DNA of 64,000 bases from NCBI RefSeq assembly GCF_030411735.1, contig NW_026848144.1, positions 248,001 through 312,000 on the forward strand, written 5' to 3'. Made by a program: the position numbers and the translations under genes. The notes under the pieces were generated by a model, which worked only from the letters and a program-made list of their open reading frames with translations, was not told the DNA's origin and ran no database searches. How positions within the stretch are numbered: the first letter of the stretch is position 1; every line of letters starts with the position of its first letter. Positions 1-10,901 of the stretch are shown piece after piece. This DNA is from Phialemonium atrogriseum. Its lineage: Eukaryota > Ascomycota > Sordariomycetes > Cephalothecales > Cephalothecaceae.

Positions 1-2769
1 ACATCGGGTATGGCGCTGGGCTCTGCGCCGGCGGCCCTGGCGGCGGCGGTGGGAGGTGCTGTTGGCCCGGCATCAACGCCGGTTGCCTCGGCGGCATCTG
101 TGGCTGGTCCACAATGGAATAGCCGCTGTGAAATGGGCGGGGAGGTGCGGGGGGGTAGTAGGACCCGCTGTTTGATGCCACCATGGCTGGGCGTGACATG
201 GGTGGTGGGCTTCCCTGTGACTCGGGAAGGGGCGGCTGGTCGTCGAGTAAGCTCCGCACTGGGCGGAGAGCCGGGAGACTCCCCCCTGCTGTCCCAGTGT
301 TACTAAAGGGAATCCGCTGCGGGGGTGGGCTAAGTCCCCGAGCCGGAGGAGCAGGATGGGCGGGTGCTGGCGGGGCGGGCGCGATGGGAGGATATGAGGA
401 TGGCTGCGGGTTCAGAGCCGTCCTTAGGAAGTCGTTCGACCGCGTGGGCACACTGGCCGGGGGGTGCTCTTGCGAGCGTATCCACTGCGATTGTGGACCG
501 AACTCGTTCGGCGGCTGGAGTTGGTTTGCTCGCGGGTAGTCGCTGGGCCGACCGAACTCGGGGCCTCTCATTCCGGGATTGTTTCCGGGACCAGGAGGCG
601 AGAAGAGCCTGGGATCTAGCATCGACATTTCTGTCGAAGGCGGAGCAGCGCCATGTGCTGGTTGGTCCATGATTCGCTGCCGGTCCTCGGACAGCTCTGC
701 GAGTAAGGAAAGGTTGTATGTATCGGCTATGACAGGCCGTGCGGAAGGGGGAGAGGGCGGCGCATTATCTGTGAATACGTCTCGGATTGCGTCGTACGGT
801 CGAGAATGGGGTTGCGATCTCGCATTCCGAGACGACTCGGCTGCTTCTTGCTCGGCATCCAGCACTGAGGCCGCCTCCAATATCGTGGACATGCCAGGGG
901 CAGAAGAAGCAGGGCTCCCAGATCGGAGCGTCAAACCTGACCTTGTCCCGGCGGTATAGGGAGGATCCCCGTCCTCGGGCCGTTGCTGTTCGGCTGCGGG
1001 GATGAGGTCAGGATTGACGCCCCGATCAAGGAGCATAGAGATACGGTGGGCCTCTCGGTGTTCTCGCGATGGCTCGATCTCTTCCGGCGGGATAGACTCG
1101 CGCGCGCAGAAGTCCCGGAGAACCGACCGTATCTCCATTTTCCTGCCAACTGCTCCAATGCCAGCATCGAGGCGCGAGCCCCAAACAGATCGCGAGGCAT
1201 GGATGATCTGGCCCTTGGGACCGACACAAACGATGGGCCGATCGCCCGGCACTGGGTCTCTCGGAAGCTCGGCCTCGTTAGAGGAGTTTGGTAAGAAGAT
1301 CCCCATCCGAGGATGGAGATTGTACTTCTTCACCTTCTCCTCATCGAAGTCGTCCTCCTCCAGCTCGTGGGCATACCAACCATGGCAGCGCCTGTCGTAG
1401 TACATGGCGTGGGAGTTTGGCTTGCCCAGGTACTCGCGGCGACGGGCTTTCGTGGCCCCTTTCTCGGGGTTGTTGGTCGAGTCGCTGAAGCCGATCTCGC
1501 CATCTTCCCACCGGATCGAAGCAGGCGCGATTATCCGGTTGTTGGGGATGTCATTAGCATTCCCCTTCCTCCTGATAATGCGGAATCCAAGCTCGTCAGG
1601 CAACCCGGTCGCCCGGGGCAGTGGAAGACCGTTGAGCTCTTCGACATCAAAAATCTCACGTCCCTCTGCAGGTCCAGCAGCGGGTGTCTGAGACCGTGAA
1701 ATGGAGAGTCGCCCCTCGACGTCTTCGACAGCGGAAAGAAGACCACCACCGTGACGCGACATCTCGGGGGCGCCATAGTCGTCGGTCCTAGCCTCTTTGG
1801 CGCTCGGCTGACCCTCGGGCTCTCCCTCGGCCTTGCGCTTGGGAGGAAGCCAGTAGGCCTGCTCCTGGAGCTCGCTGAACGTAGCGGGCCCAAATGGCTG
1901 CTCGACCCCGTCCACGGTCTGGACGTGGACGCCTTGGAGATCAACTTGCTCCTGGCTAATTTCCTTGTATTTGTAGCCATTATCAGGAAGCTACGTATCG
2001 TCAATAACAGAGTCCACATGGCGGTTCTTGGTCCCTTGTGGTACTCACATCAACCGGCAAGTTGTTGTCGTATAGATACTCAAGCCGGTCCAATTGGAGG
2101 AGGAGCGTGTCGTACATGTCGGACTCCGCCTCATGGACCTTAGTCTATGAAACTGTCAGTGGAGATCACGGCGGCAAGAGGAATGGACCAACTTACAATA
2201 TATGACTCCTTGGCCATATTTTGGTTCATCTCGAGAGTCTTCTTCTGGGTGTCGAGATCCATCTTCAGCCGAAGGTCGGCAGCCTTTACGGTATCGGCGA
2301 GGCGTTGGTCTAGGAAATTCTTGCAGATATCTGCCTCTGGGACTTGCTCGTGGGCCGTGGGGTCCTCGTCGAGCTTCTTCAGAGTCCGGTCGGCTAGTTC
2401 CTGGAGAGCCGGCTTGACGAGCTTGACAAGGTTGGTCCAAGCCGCCTTGATCTCCTGCAGGCGCTCATGGACCGCCTGAGCCTTGATGGACTCGAAGGCC
2501 TTCTGGCGGCGACCACGGCCGGCAGGCTTGGTCACCTTTGCCTTGCTCTTCGCGGGGGCACGACCTTTACCCTTGCCCTTGGCCTTCCCTTTGGAGGGGC
2601 TGGGCTGCTGAGCGGGAACATCTGCCATCTCGACGTCACCTTGGGCTGGGATTGGGGGGGGCAGGATGGTGCCGTTGGCTGCGGAGGGTGAGGAAATCTG
2701 GAGGTTGATCCCGAGATCCGCGTCTTGCGCAGTGACGGGGTCCAGATCCTGCTGCTCGGTGGTCGCCAT
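1..2769 (-). CDS. Large Pro-rich conserved hypothetical protein, C-terminus beyond window
   Basis: I do not recognise a named family. Exons are 2769-2197, 2144-2049 (acceptor could instead be six bases later, still in frame) and 1990 to the left edge, giving at least 886 residues; the stop lies outside the window. Introns are short (52 and 58 nt) with GTAAGT and GTGAGT donors. Residues 60-90 are rich in Lys, Arg, Gly and Pro (GKAKGKGKGR, GRGRRQK), resembling AT-hook or nuclear-localisation sequence. Residues about 92-190 look alpha-helical and charged. The middle of exon 3 has a more ordered stretch (around RIIRRKGNANDIPNNR and SHAMYYDRRCHGWYAYELEE). The last part is Pro/Gln-rich and disordered (for example HLPPPPPGPPAQSPAPYPM at the edge). 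The 1990-base exon 3 is free of stops, which supports the model. A nuclear role is inferred only from the basic region. It is divergent to the BMT5-like gene. Confidence 0.82.
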
Positions 2770-4024
2770 CTCTCAAAAGTGAAATACGGCGCGGAAGGCT
2801 AGTGTGACGGGGGTGAGAATTTGATGTTGGTGAGAGCGTGGAATGTGATAAAAAGGTATGGGAATGAGGGTAATGGTATCTCAATGGTATGATCAACTAA
2901 ACGGAATGAATAATCAAAAGCAGACTTTGCTGAACCGAATCTGTATGTGAAGTAGAAGTTCGAAAGTCTGCTGGTCCGATGGTTGAAGATGGTGAGAAGG
3001 GGAAGTTAGGGAAGGGGAAATGGCACTGATTAAATGTCTGCTGCCAGGAAAAGAAGTGAATATGCGCGAGAGGGTCAGTCAGAGACCCTATTCTCATCTC
3101 CCCACAATAGCGACCGCACGGGTATTGTTGCGGACGACAATGGTGAATACGTTCAAATCGTGATGATTTTGAATAATACCACATTCAGCGACGGGTCCGC
3201 CCCGGTACGTACCTCCGGCCACCATGGAGGTGAGATCCATTGCTTACTTAATTGTGCAAGGGCCTGCGCCAATCAGACCACTCTCTTGCACCCCTAATTC
3301 AGTAAGACCTGACTGGGGTGCATCAGACCTGTTCCAAAAAAGCAAGGGGACTAGAAAGCTCGAAGAGCCGGAATCCATCATCCCTAATCCGCATTAAGAT
3401 CGGAGATACCTACATTTCCGTAGCTAGAACTTAGAACTACCTTACGTATCAACCCCTCGCGGCTCACTCCACGGGACCGAAGCTACAACCTAAAAGACGC
3501 CCAGCAAGGGTTTCGGCGCGTTGTCGGCAGAATTGACCTCTTATCGTTCCAACCTGCCAGTTAGTACCTACATATATAAAAAGGCTCGGGTGGCAAGTTT
3601 TCGTGCAGAATGCCAGATTAGATTCCGCTGCGGAGTGCAGAACTAGCCATTGAATATCACTGTCCTCGTTCTTGTACCGGGGGAGCCCAATTCCTTGCAA
3701 ACAGGGGGAATGTATGCTATTTGTCTTGGCCAAACAAGAGAAGGTCGATGTCTTTTCGAGCAGCAGCAGCAACTGCTGCTGTTTACCGTCCTGTTACATG
3801 CCCATGCCATATTGTGGTGTAAGGCGCGTGTGCGTCCCCATGCGGCTACACTAGCGTATTCCCCACGGCTGGAACCGAAAGCGGGAACCACCACGTGCCA
3901 ACCTAATAAACTTCGCAACTCAATGCTTTTGAGGTGACATCGACCTCCTTCTCGGGTGCTGATCGCAGGTGTTTCCTGGCCACAGAGGCTCCAAGACCGC
4001 CCGTGCCTGGCCACGTTCCCAGCC
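2770..4024. other. Divergent intergenic region between the Pro-rich protein and BMT5-like genes
   Basis: About 1.25 kb separating two start codons on opposite strands, so it should hold both promoters and 5' leaders. Short open frames here show no protein-like composition. I saw no repeat, tRNA or strong regulatory motif I could name. Confidence 0.5.
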
Positions 4025-4906
4025 ATGCCCAAGTCCACAAAGCGTGGCCGCTCCAACCAAGCCCGGAAGGCTCCCCAGCAGCCCGTTCGGCATCCCAACA
4101 AGAAGAACGCCGCCGGCCGCCCCGCGGCTTCAGCACCCGCCGCCGGTTCCAGCTCAACAAAGGCGACGAAGCCCAAAGCCCAGGCTCAGCATCTAGAACC
4201 GGTGATACCGTTCTCCGCAGAAGACGCCATCCTGCTCGTCGGCGAGGGCGACCTGAGCTTCGCGGTCTCCCTGATCGAGCATCATGCCTGCGAGAACGTG
4301 ACGGCGACCGTCCTGGAGAAGAGCCTAGACGAGCTCGCGGCAAAATACCCCCACGCCGCCGACAACGTCGAGAAGATAGAGGCCGGGGGAGGGAAGGTGC
4401 TGTACGGGGTCGACGCGGGCAGGATGGGGCCCTTCGCCCGCAAGGGCAGGGACCCGGAGGGCATCATGGACAGGATCATGTTCAACTTCCCGCACGTGGG
4501 CGGCAAGAGCACCGACGTCAACCGCCAGGTGCGGTACAACCAGGAGATGCTCGTGGGCTTCTTCAAGAGGGCCCTCCTGTCCTTGGCCCCCGGCGGCACC
4601 GTCGTCGTCACGCTGTTCGAGGGCGAGCCGTACACGCTCTGGAACATCCGCGACCTCGCCAGGTCCGCCGGCTTCCAGGTGGAGCGCAGCTTCGGCTTCC
4701 AGCCCTCGGCGTACCCGGGATACCACCACGCCCGGACCCTGGGCGTGGTCAAGAACAAGCGTGGCGAGGCGGGCGGCGGGTGGAGGGGCGAGGACAGGGC
4801 TGCGAGGAGTTACTTGTTCGCCCGCAAGGGCGACGACCCGAAGCCCGTGCAGGCGTCCAAGAAGAGGAAGCGGGGGGATGACGATTCCGACGACGATGAT
4901 GATTAG
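4025..4906 (+). CDS. BMT5-like 25S rRNA (uridine-N3)-methyltransferase
   Basis: Single exon, 293 residues. The family (DUF2431/BMT5-like, Rossmann-fold SAM-dependent) methylates a uridine of large-subunit rRNA in the nucleolus. Residues 1-58 form a basic tail (MPKSTKRGRSNQARK) typical of nucleolar proteins. The SAM-binding motif LLVGEGDLSFA is at about 70-80. The family motif FNFPHVG is at 153-159, and PGYHHARTLG near 231-240. The C-terminus is KKRKRG followed by an Asp run. I start at the ATG at 4025 because the frame further upstream lacks an ATG and reads as non-coding. It is divergent from the gene at 1-2769. Family assignment is strong; the exact target base is inferred from yeast Bmt5. 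Confidence 0.93.
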   Translation: MPKSTKRGRSNQARKAPQQPVRHPNKKNAAGRPAASAPAAGSSSTKATKPKAQAQHLEPVIPFSAEDAILLVGEGDLSFAVSLIEHHACENVTATVLEKSLDELAAKYPHAADNVEKIEAGGGKVLYGVDAGRMGPFARKGRDPEGIMDRIMFNFPHVGGKSTDVNRQVRYNQEMLVGFFKRALLSLAPGGTVVVTLFEGEPYTLWNIRDLARSAGFQVERSFGFQPSAYPGYHHARTLGVVKNKRGEAGGGWRGEDRAARSYLFARKGDDPKPVQASKKRKRGDDDSDDDDD

Positions 4907-7900
4907 GCCCAGACACTCGAGTGTCCAACGGATGGGACATCGTCCCCCCGAAACAACATGCCGGGCAGAAACTCGTCAAGCTAGCCCTCTCGGGCGATTC
5001 AACGGTTGGCACGAGCATACCCTCCCACCTTTGACCTAACCATATTATGTCAGGAATGTGGAATGGGTCAAACGGCCCGTCAATGCTACTCTCGACTGAC
5101 TGAGCTTTGCAAAAGCTCTTCTGGTTGGCCCTAGCATAGCCGTACGAGCTCCGGCTGTCGCCTCCACGGATGAGGAGATTGCAAACAGCGATCCTTGTGA
5201 GACTCTGGTGTGAATTTGGTCAAGATCCTGAGCTGATATTGCTGCTTCCTCTTGTAGCAGTACTGCACGGTACCACCGAGGCCAAATGCTTTCGAGTTAG
5301 CTAGCTCCGTCACCCGCTTCTTGTGGCTCGCATGCCTGTTACCTGGTCTGAAATGGATATTGTGTCGTTGGAACCAGCGTGCCCAATCACCGGCCATAGA
5401 TATTATATGAACAAGGTTGCCCAAATTGTAGCGGCCGCAGGTTGAGCTTTCGACCTCACCGTTTGTGATGTGGCGCTTACTCTCGGGAAACTTGGGTGGT
5501 GTCCACTGTGAGATGTGGATCATCCTCCCCATCGTCTGTTTGCTCGGTCCAAGTAATGAAGACACTGGTAAACGACGGCTGGGTTGCATTCACTGTCAGA
5601 ACCCTGACCACTTGTCGCCATAGACAGCCCCGTGCCGTCCCTCAACATTGGTTATTCGATATTTCTTTAAGCTCTAGAACTCGACATGTATAGAGGCAGT
5701 TGGGTGCTTCTGTCCCAGGTCACAGCTAGGATTCCTCCCTGTGCGTGTCTACTACCCGCCGTCAAATTGAAGAGGCTGAACATCCAAAGACACACGATCC
5801 TAGAATGTGACCGGAATATCCACCTCCCTCAGCTAGTCTCTCTCTGGATAACCATCGACTGCCAACCGAGACAAGGCATTCGACTGTGATCGCCCCAGAC
5901 ATGTTATGTACCCCTAACAGCTGACCAAGCGGGTTCCAGACCTGTCCAATCCCGCTCGTCTTCGCAGCTCGTAACATATAACCACGACAGACCTGGATGC
6001 CAACGGTTAGCTGGTTTCTTTGTCCACTGCCTACTACCGAGTGTTTCTACTCTACCAGCTCCGCCCCCCTGTCACAATCCAACCAACCCACACACTCCTT
6101 CACTAGTCCCGACGCTGCGGTTGCCAACCTCCCCGCCTCAAACGCGGTCGTCGCATCTCCGCGGCTGGCACGGCTCGTAGCGTCAAGGATCTGGGCCCGA
6201 CCAAGACAAAAGGGGGGGCTGCACCGGACCCCAAACCCCGGAAAACCCCTGGCCCTGCCGTTGTCCAGGCCAACGCCCAAACTCATATGCCGTGTGTAAT
6301 ATACCGCGTTCCGTTCGTACGGAACATGGGGGGTCCCCAGCTAGCCGGGTGTTGCTGAGTTGGCCGGGCACCTCTTTTGGCATTGGGTGGGTTGGGGGGA
6401 GGGGAAGGGAGGGAAGGGTAATACATCATATATGATATGTCTCCCGCCCCAGTCAGCAGCCTTCTCTCCTGTTCCAACAACCACGGACGATGTTACGCCC
6501 GTAGGGGTAAGCAACCCGACACGGGATTCTTCCCCACCCTCTCTCGGCCCGAGAGGCTGTCGAGCCCGAGACGGGATGTTGTTTCGGACGAACAAACTGG
6601 GCATGCATACGCACGATACGGAGGCTAGGCGATGCGGTACCACCCCCCCACCCACCTAACTACCTACTACCTGGACATCCAGCCAGCCTCGGGTTTGTTT
6701 GTTGGTTGGGGGAGGGGGGTGGGGCTGGACCGTAGCCCGGGGTTCTGCTTCGCTGGGGGGAGGAAGGCTGGGGGGAGGAAGGCTGGGGGGTTCGGTTGGG
6801 GGGGGAAGGGGATGGATCTGCACGCCCGGGCGGGCCGCATGGTAGGGCAGCGTGAGAACTGCCACGCAACGCTTACCTAACCCTAATCAGCGGCGATTGC
6901 AGGATGCGACACCGGGTAGGGAGGGGGTGGCCGCGACAGGAGAGATCGGCGGGGGAGACGCTGCACCTGGCAGCGGTGGCGGTGGCGGCGACTTAGCAGG
7001 TAGCCCGGTGAGGCGTGGGATGGGATGCGGCCTCAATGTATGTTACTGTGCTGTACCTATGGGATGAGCAGAACCGCCATTGATTGCCTCTTGCAGCTGG
7101 CAGGCTTGCCTGGTCGAGAACGCTAGGGGTGCGGACTGGTCGCCGGCTCATATCATGCCCTGCGGACAAGGAGAGGATATATGTAGTAGACATATCATTT
7201 CTGATCTGTCCCCAGATAGCGTATTTCGTGTTCGTTCGCTAGGCATTCGTCGTCTTCACCCATTACATGATTACCACCACGGCCCCCCCCCCAGACCAAT
7301 CAGAAAATTGGCATCCATCGTCATATGCAAATGGTGAGCGAGTTCCTGATTCCAGGCCCCCACCCATTGAGATCTTATCATCTAGTTGCGACCAGGAAAG
7401 GAATAGGAAGACTTCGAGGCGGCGACGATCCAAGCAAACGAAGTTGTTACTCTCACCTGCCAGCCACCCTAACTAACCTCCCCATCCAGAGAGATTGCTA
7501 AACTTGGCATCGCCAACTGCATATGTGAAGTGGATGGATAGATGGTATAGTTCCTGGATCTCCAGGAAAGATATCCCGGTGGTTTCATGTCAAAGAACCG
7601 TATACCCCTATTACGTCGGGACAGGGACGGGAAGGGCCACGAAACGATGCCGCAACGAGAACGCAGTGGATCAATAGACTTGGGAGGATGTTCATAAACA
7701 ACGCCAGGCTTGAATTAATAGAAACTGCCAGCATCCGCCCCAGTCTTGGCTTTGAGGCCACCCACCCACCCATCCATGTACGCCAATATAATTAAGGACA
7801 GGGAAAGGCTGCAGCGAAAACTCCAGAGTGCAGTGAAGAGCCGCCGTTACTAGGCCGCAGCTAGCTAAATGATGTGATGTTTCCAAAAAGTGGAAGGAGA

Positions 7901-8851
7901 AGGAAACCGAGGTGACCAAACATAGGAAGAACCAGTCCAAGAAAATCCACACCGGTGGGCGCCGGAAGTTTCAGATGTTCCAACCCCTGGGAGTAAACAA
8001 ACCCGGCGCCGCTGTCCCCCAACCCTCGCGCCTCTCCCCTGAACCCAATATTATCTCATGTTTTCCGAGTCGATCTCCAGTGGTCATGAAAGGGATCTCC
8101 CATCACAGACCCAAGATGCGAAAACCAGGGAGACGACCGTCTTGGAAACCAGTAGGCCATTGATGTGATCTCGAATGGCGTAAACTTGTGTGGTATTTGC
8201 TTCCCAGGACGAAACATTTCCTCATTCCCAGCTCAGTCTCGGCGGATATGGTGCCGAGATAAATTGTCGACGCGGAGGAAACAGACACACGTACGCAAAT
8301 AAGGATTATAAGGATAAAAGGGAAAGGGGCAAGGGGCAAGGGCGAGACGAAACACAGGCCTCTCGACCATAGGTTCCCATAACTATAGAATCCGCATCCG
8401 CCCGACGACGCCTGTGATCGACCTAAAGCATGCTCGCGGCCCCCAGACAAGCCTTCAAAGGGTATTTTTTCGTTTTCGCCGCAGGGTGAAATAATTAGCA
8501 CAAATCGTAGCCGCCATGGTAACGTAGGAAATGTTGTAAAAGGATGAAAATGTTCAATGGACAATAAAAATTGAGGCCGGACTGGTGATATATTATGGCC
8601 TCTAGCAAAGGGGACGCGGCTGTGCTGCAGCCAGCAAGTGCCCACTAGCGGTTTCTATAACTGTGCGGCGCCGGGTCATATATCTCATCATGGTAGAGTC
8701 GGAAATGGCTGTAAAGCCGACGGCTGGCGTTGTATCTGGCGAAGACTCGAGCCAAACCACGCTGCAGAGGAAAAATGCATGCCGTCCCTGGCAAATACCG
8801 CAGCTCGCCGCAAAGGGACGACTCGGCGGTAACTAGTGCCAGCCTTCAGGC
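4907..8851. other. Long gene-poor intergenic region (3.9 kb)
   Basis: Lies between the 3' end of the BMT5-like gene and the 3' end of the YDR124W-like gene, which are convergent. I found no convincing gene. The part at about 6000-6900 is rich in C on one strand and then G, with a short G-rich tandem repeat (6752-6790). An open frame at 5131-5589 (minus, ATG start) has no recognisable family and is not called. The part near 8200-8850 is probably 3' untranslated sequence of the next gene. Confidence 0.5.
6752..6790 (+). repeat. G-rich 15-bp tandem repeat, possible G-quadruplex former
   Basis: The unit GCTGGGGGGAGGAAG occurs twice in full (6752-6766, 6767-6781), followed by a third partial copy up to 6790. 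Further runs of G occur on both sides (about 6704-6722 and 6797-6812). Four or more G-tracts of three or more within 60 bases meet the usual G-quadruplex pattern. No function is implied. Confidence 0.85.
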
Positions 8852-10901
8852 TTAGTGTAGTCGTGACCGTCCCAGGGGCTCCATTTTTAAGTTTGCGTTG
8901 GGGATGGCGCGGTTCTCAATATAGCCCGAATAGCCCTGAGGTTGGGGTACCGGATTATGAACTGCTCCAGGGCGGAACAGGCTGGCCTGGTGGGGGTCGT
9001 AACCTCTTGTCATGCCGTCGAATGACCCCCCCATGTATTGCTGTCCTTGACCGAGGGGGACACTCGACGGTTGGACGAAGGGCGCTTGACCGGGGTGCTG
9101 CTGGTGTGGTGTGAACGCGTACATGGGAGCGTTGCTCGGTGCGGTCGTGCCCGACTGCCAATTGCCGGAATACATCCCAGGGCCGGACGGAGTCGAGTAT
9201 TCTGTGGGCGAGCTGAACAGGGATGGTCGACGGCCCGCATCATGGGGGTTGGCACAGATCTCTGCCATGGCCATGCTCGCGTGCGGCTGTAGTTGATGAC
9301 TCTGGGACCCAACCGCCATCCCCCCTCCCTCGACATATCCGTGCTGTTCTTGGCCGAGATCAGGGGGTACCATGGGCGGGACATATTGCGCTGTCCGAAC
9401 GGGGAGCTCGCCAATGAAGGGGCCGGCTTGGAGAGGTGCGGCTTGGCTTTGGTCAGCATTCGAGGCCGGGATCAAGCCGTTCGGGGGCGTCGTTTTGTGC
9501 GGAGACACGCTTGACGATACCGACGCAGGGTCGTTTTGGTCGTCCTTCGCCGCGTTGTTGTCGTCGTTGTCGGATTGGTAATTGTCCGGTATCTTGTCAT
9601 CGGCCATGACGAAGACACACGTATCGCCATCTGTTGACAATGGGTTAGCAACCAGCGCTGGACTAGCAGCAGCCGTATAATGCCCTTACCAATCTCTCCA
9701 TTCTTGTACCTCTCCTCGAACTTGGCGACCTTGAAGATCTCTTTCAGGAACGGTTTCTTTTTCGAGTTGTTCATGTTCTCCTTGTCGGCGAAGAAAGCCG
9801 ACAACGCATCCATCGTGACCTCCTCCAACTTTGTGACATTCAGGTTCAACTTCTGGATATCAGCATGCTGCTTGGCGTTGGGCTCGACGACCATCCTGAG
9901 GATGTGATTCAAAAGATGGACACGCTCTTTCCCGCCTTGTCAGTATCGCGGGTACACCCCGTCCTGGGGGATGGGCTGGGGAACGAACCTTTTTTGTAGA
10001 GATGGTCGGGCTCCTTGTGTCGGACTTTCTCGTCCCGAGTCGGTCCCCACGGCTTGGGCCACCACTCGGGAGCCTTCTCATCACTGCCAGTGTACGGGTG
10101 GTTGGATTGTTTCTTGGGCTCCACGGCCTTCACCCAGGCCTTGGCAATGAGCTTGCAAGCTGTCTGCTGGCAATTCCTGAAGCGTTGGTCGTAGAACTTC
10201 CACACCTCGTCCGTGTTTCCAATCTTGATCCCCTTTTTGGAAGAAGTGATGGGGATTGGAGCGTCGTCGTCGTCCATATCACGGCGGAACACATTGGCCC
10301 TCGGACGCTTCCTCGTCTTCAAGGAGAAGTTCTCGTCGTCAAAAAGATCTGCCCCTTGGTTGGTGCGCCGCCTGTCATAGCCTCGGCGACTCGGGTAATG
10401 AGGACCGGCAGGTTGCCGATGGTACTCATTGTCGAATTGGAAACTGGGATCTTCGTACGAGGGAGTCGCAACTCCTTTTCCTATCGAGTCAGAGGGAGGG
10501 TGAGCAAGGGGAGGTTTGTCAGTCCTGACGTACCTGGTCCTTGACGTTTGAGGTAGCGAAGGTATCCGGGTATGCTGAAGAAGTTTGGGAGGTCCTGTTC
10601 GGGTATCGAGGACGGCCCTGCAAAATACGCTGTAGAGTCGTCATCGAGCAGTACGGCGACGAAGTAGGATTTGGCGGGGATATTGCACTGCTCGCGGAGT
10701 GCCTTGTCGATACTCTGCGGCCAGTTAGTTCATGAGCGACAAGAGGGTGACAGACATGCGGAGATGGTTACGTACGATAGGTGGCCGTCGTACTCCGGAA
10801 ACTTCGTGGTATCGGCCGTCATCAGCTTGTTGTTCAACTGGGAATCCGTCTCCCACCCAATGCGATCGAGGAAAGGTGTTCCTCGAATAGTCGTGAACCA
10901 T
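8852..10901 (-). CDS. YDR124W-like / hrmA-associated cluster helical-bundle protein (DUF2841 type)
   Basis: Five exons: 10901-10776, 10714-10534, 10480-9989, 9926-9690, 9630-8852, giving 604 residues; every junction keeps frame. The ATG opens MVHDYSRNTFPRSHWVGDGF, and no earlier ATG extends it convincingly. The middle carries the conserved fungal domain known from yeast YDR124W and A. fumigatus AFUB_079030: KFYDQRFRNCQQTACKLIAK, WVKAVEPKKQSNHPYTG, PEWWPKPWGPTRDEKVRHKE, then HLLNHILRMVV and a helical block ending about residue 345. The N-terminal part has the segment SYFVAVLLDDDSTAYFAGPS. The last 260 residues are Pro/Gln/Ser-rich and probably disordered. The third intron uses a GTTCGT donor. 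The biochemical role is unknown. A one-base difference in a T run at 8884-8888 would give a different C-terminus (see findings). Confidence 0.88.

Noticed and set aside
5131..5589. 152-codon minus-strand frame with ATG start
   Set aside because: No recognised family, no introns that extend it, and no support from neighbours. It may be chance.
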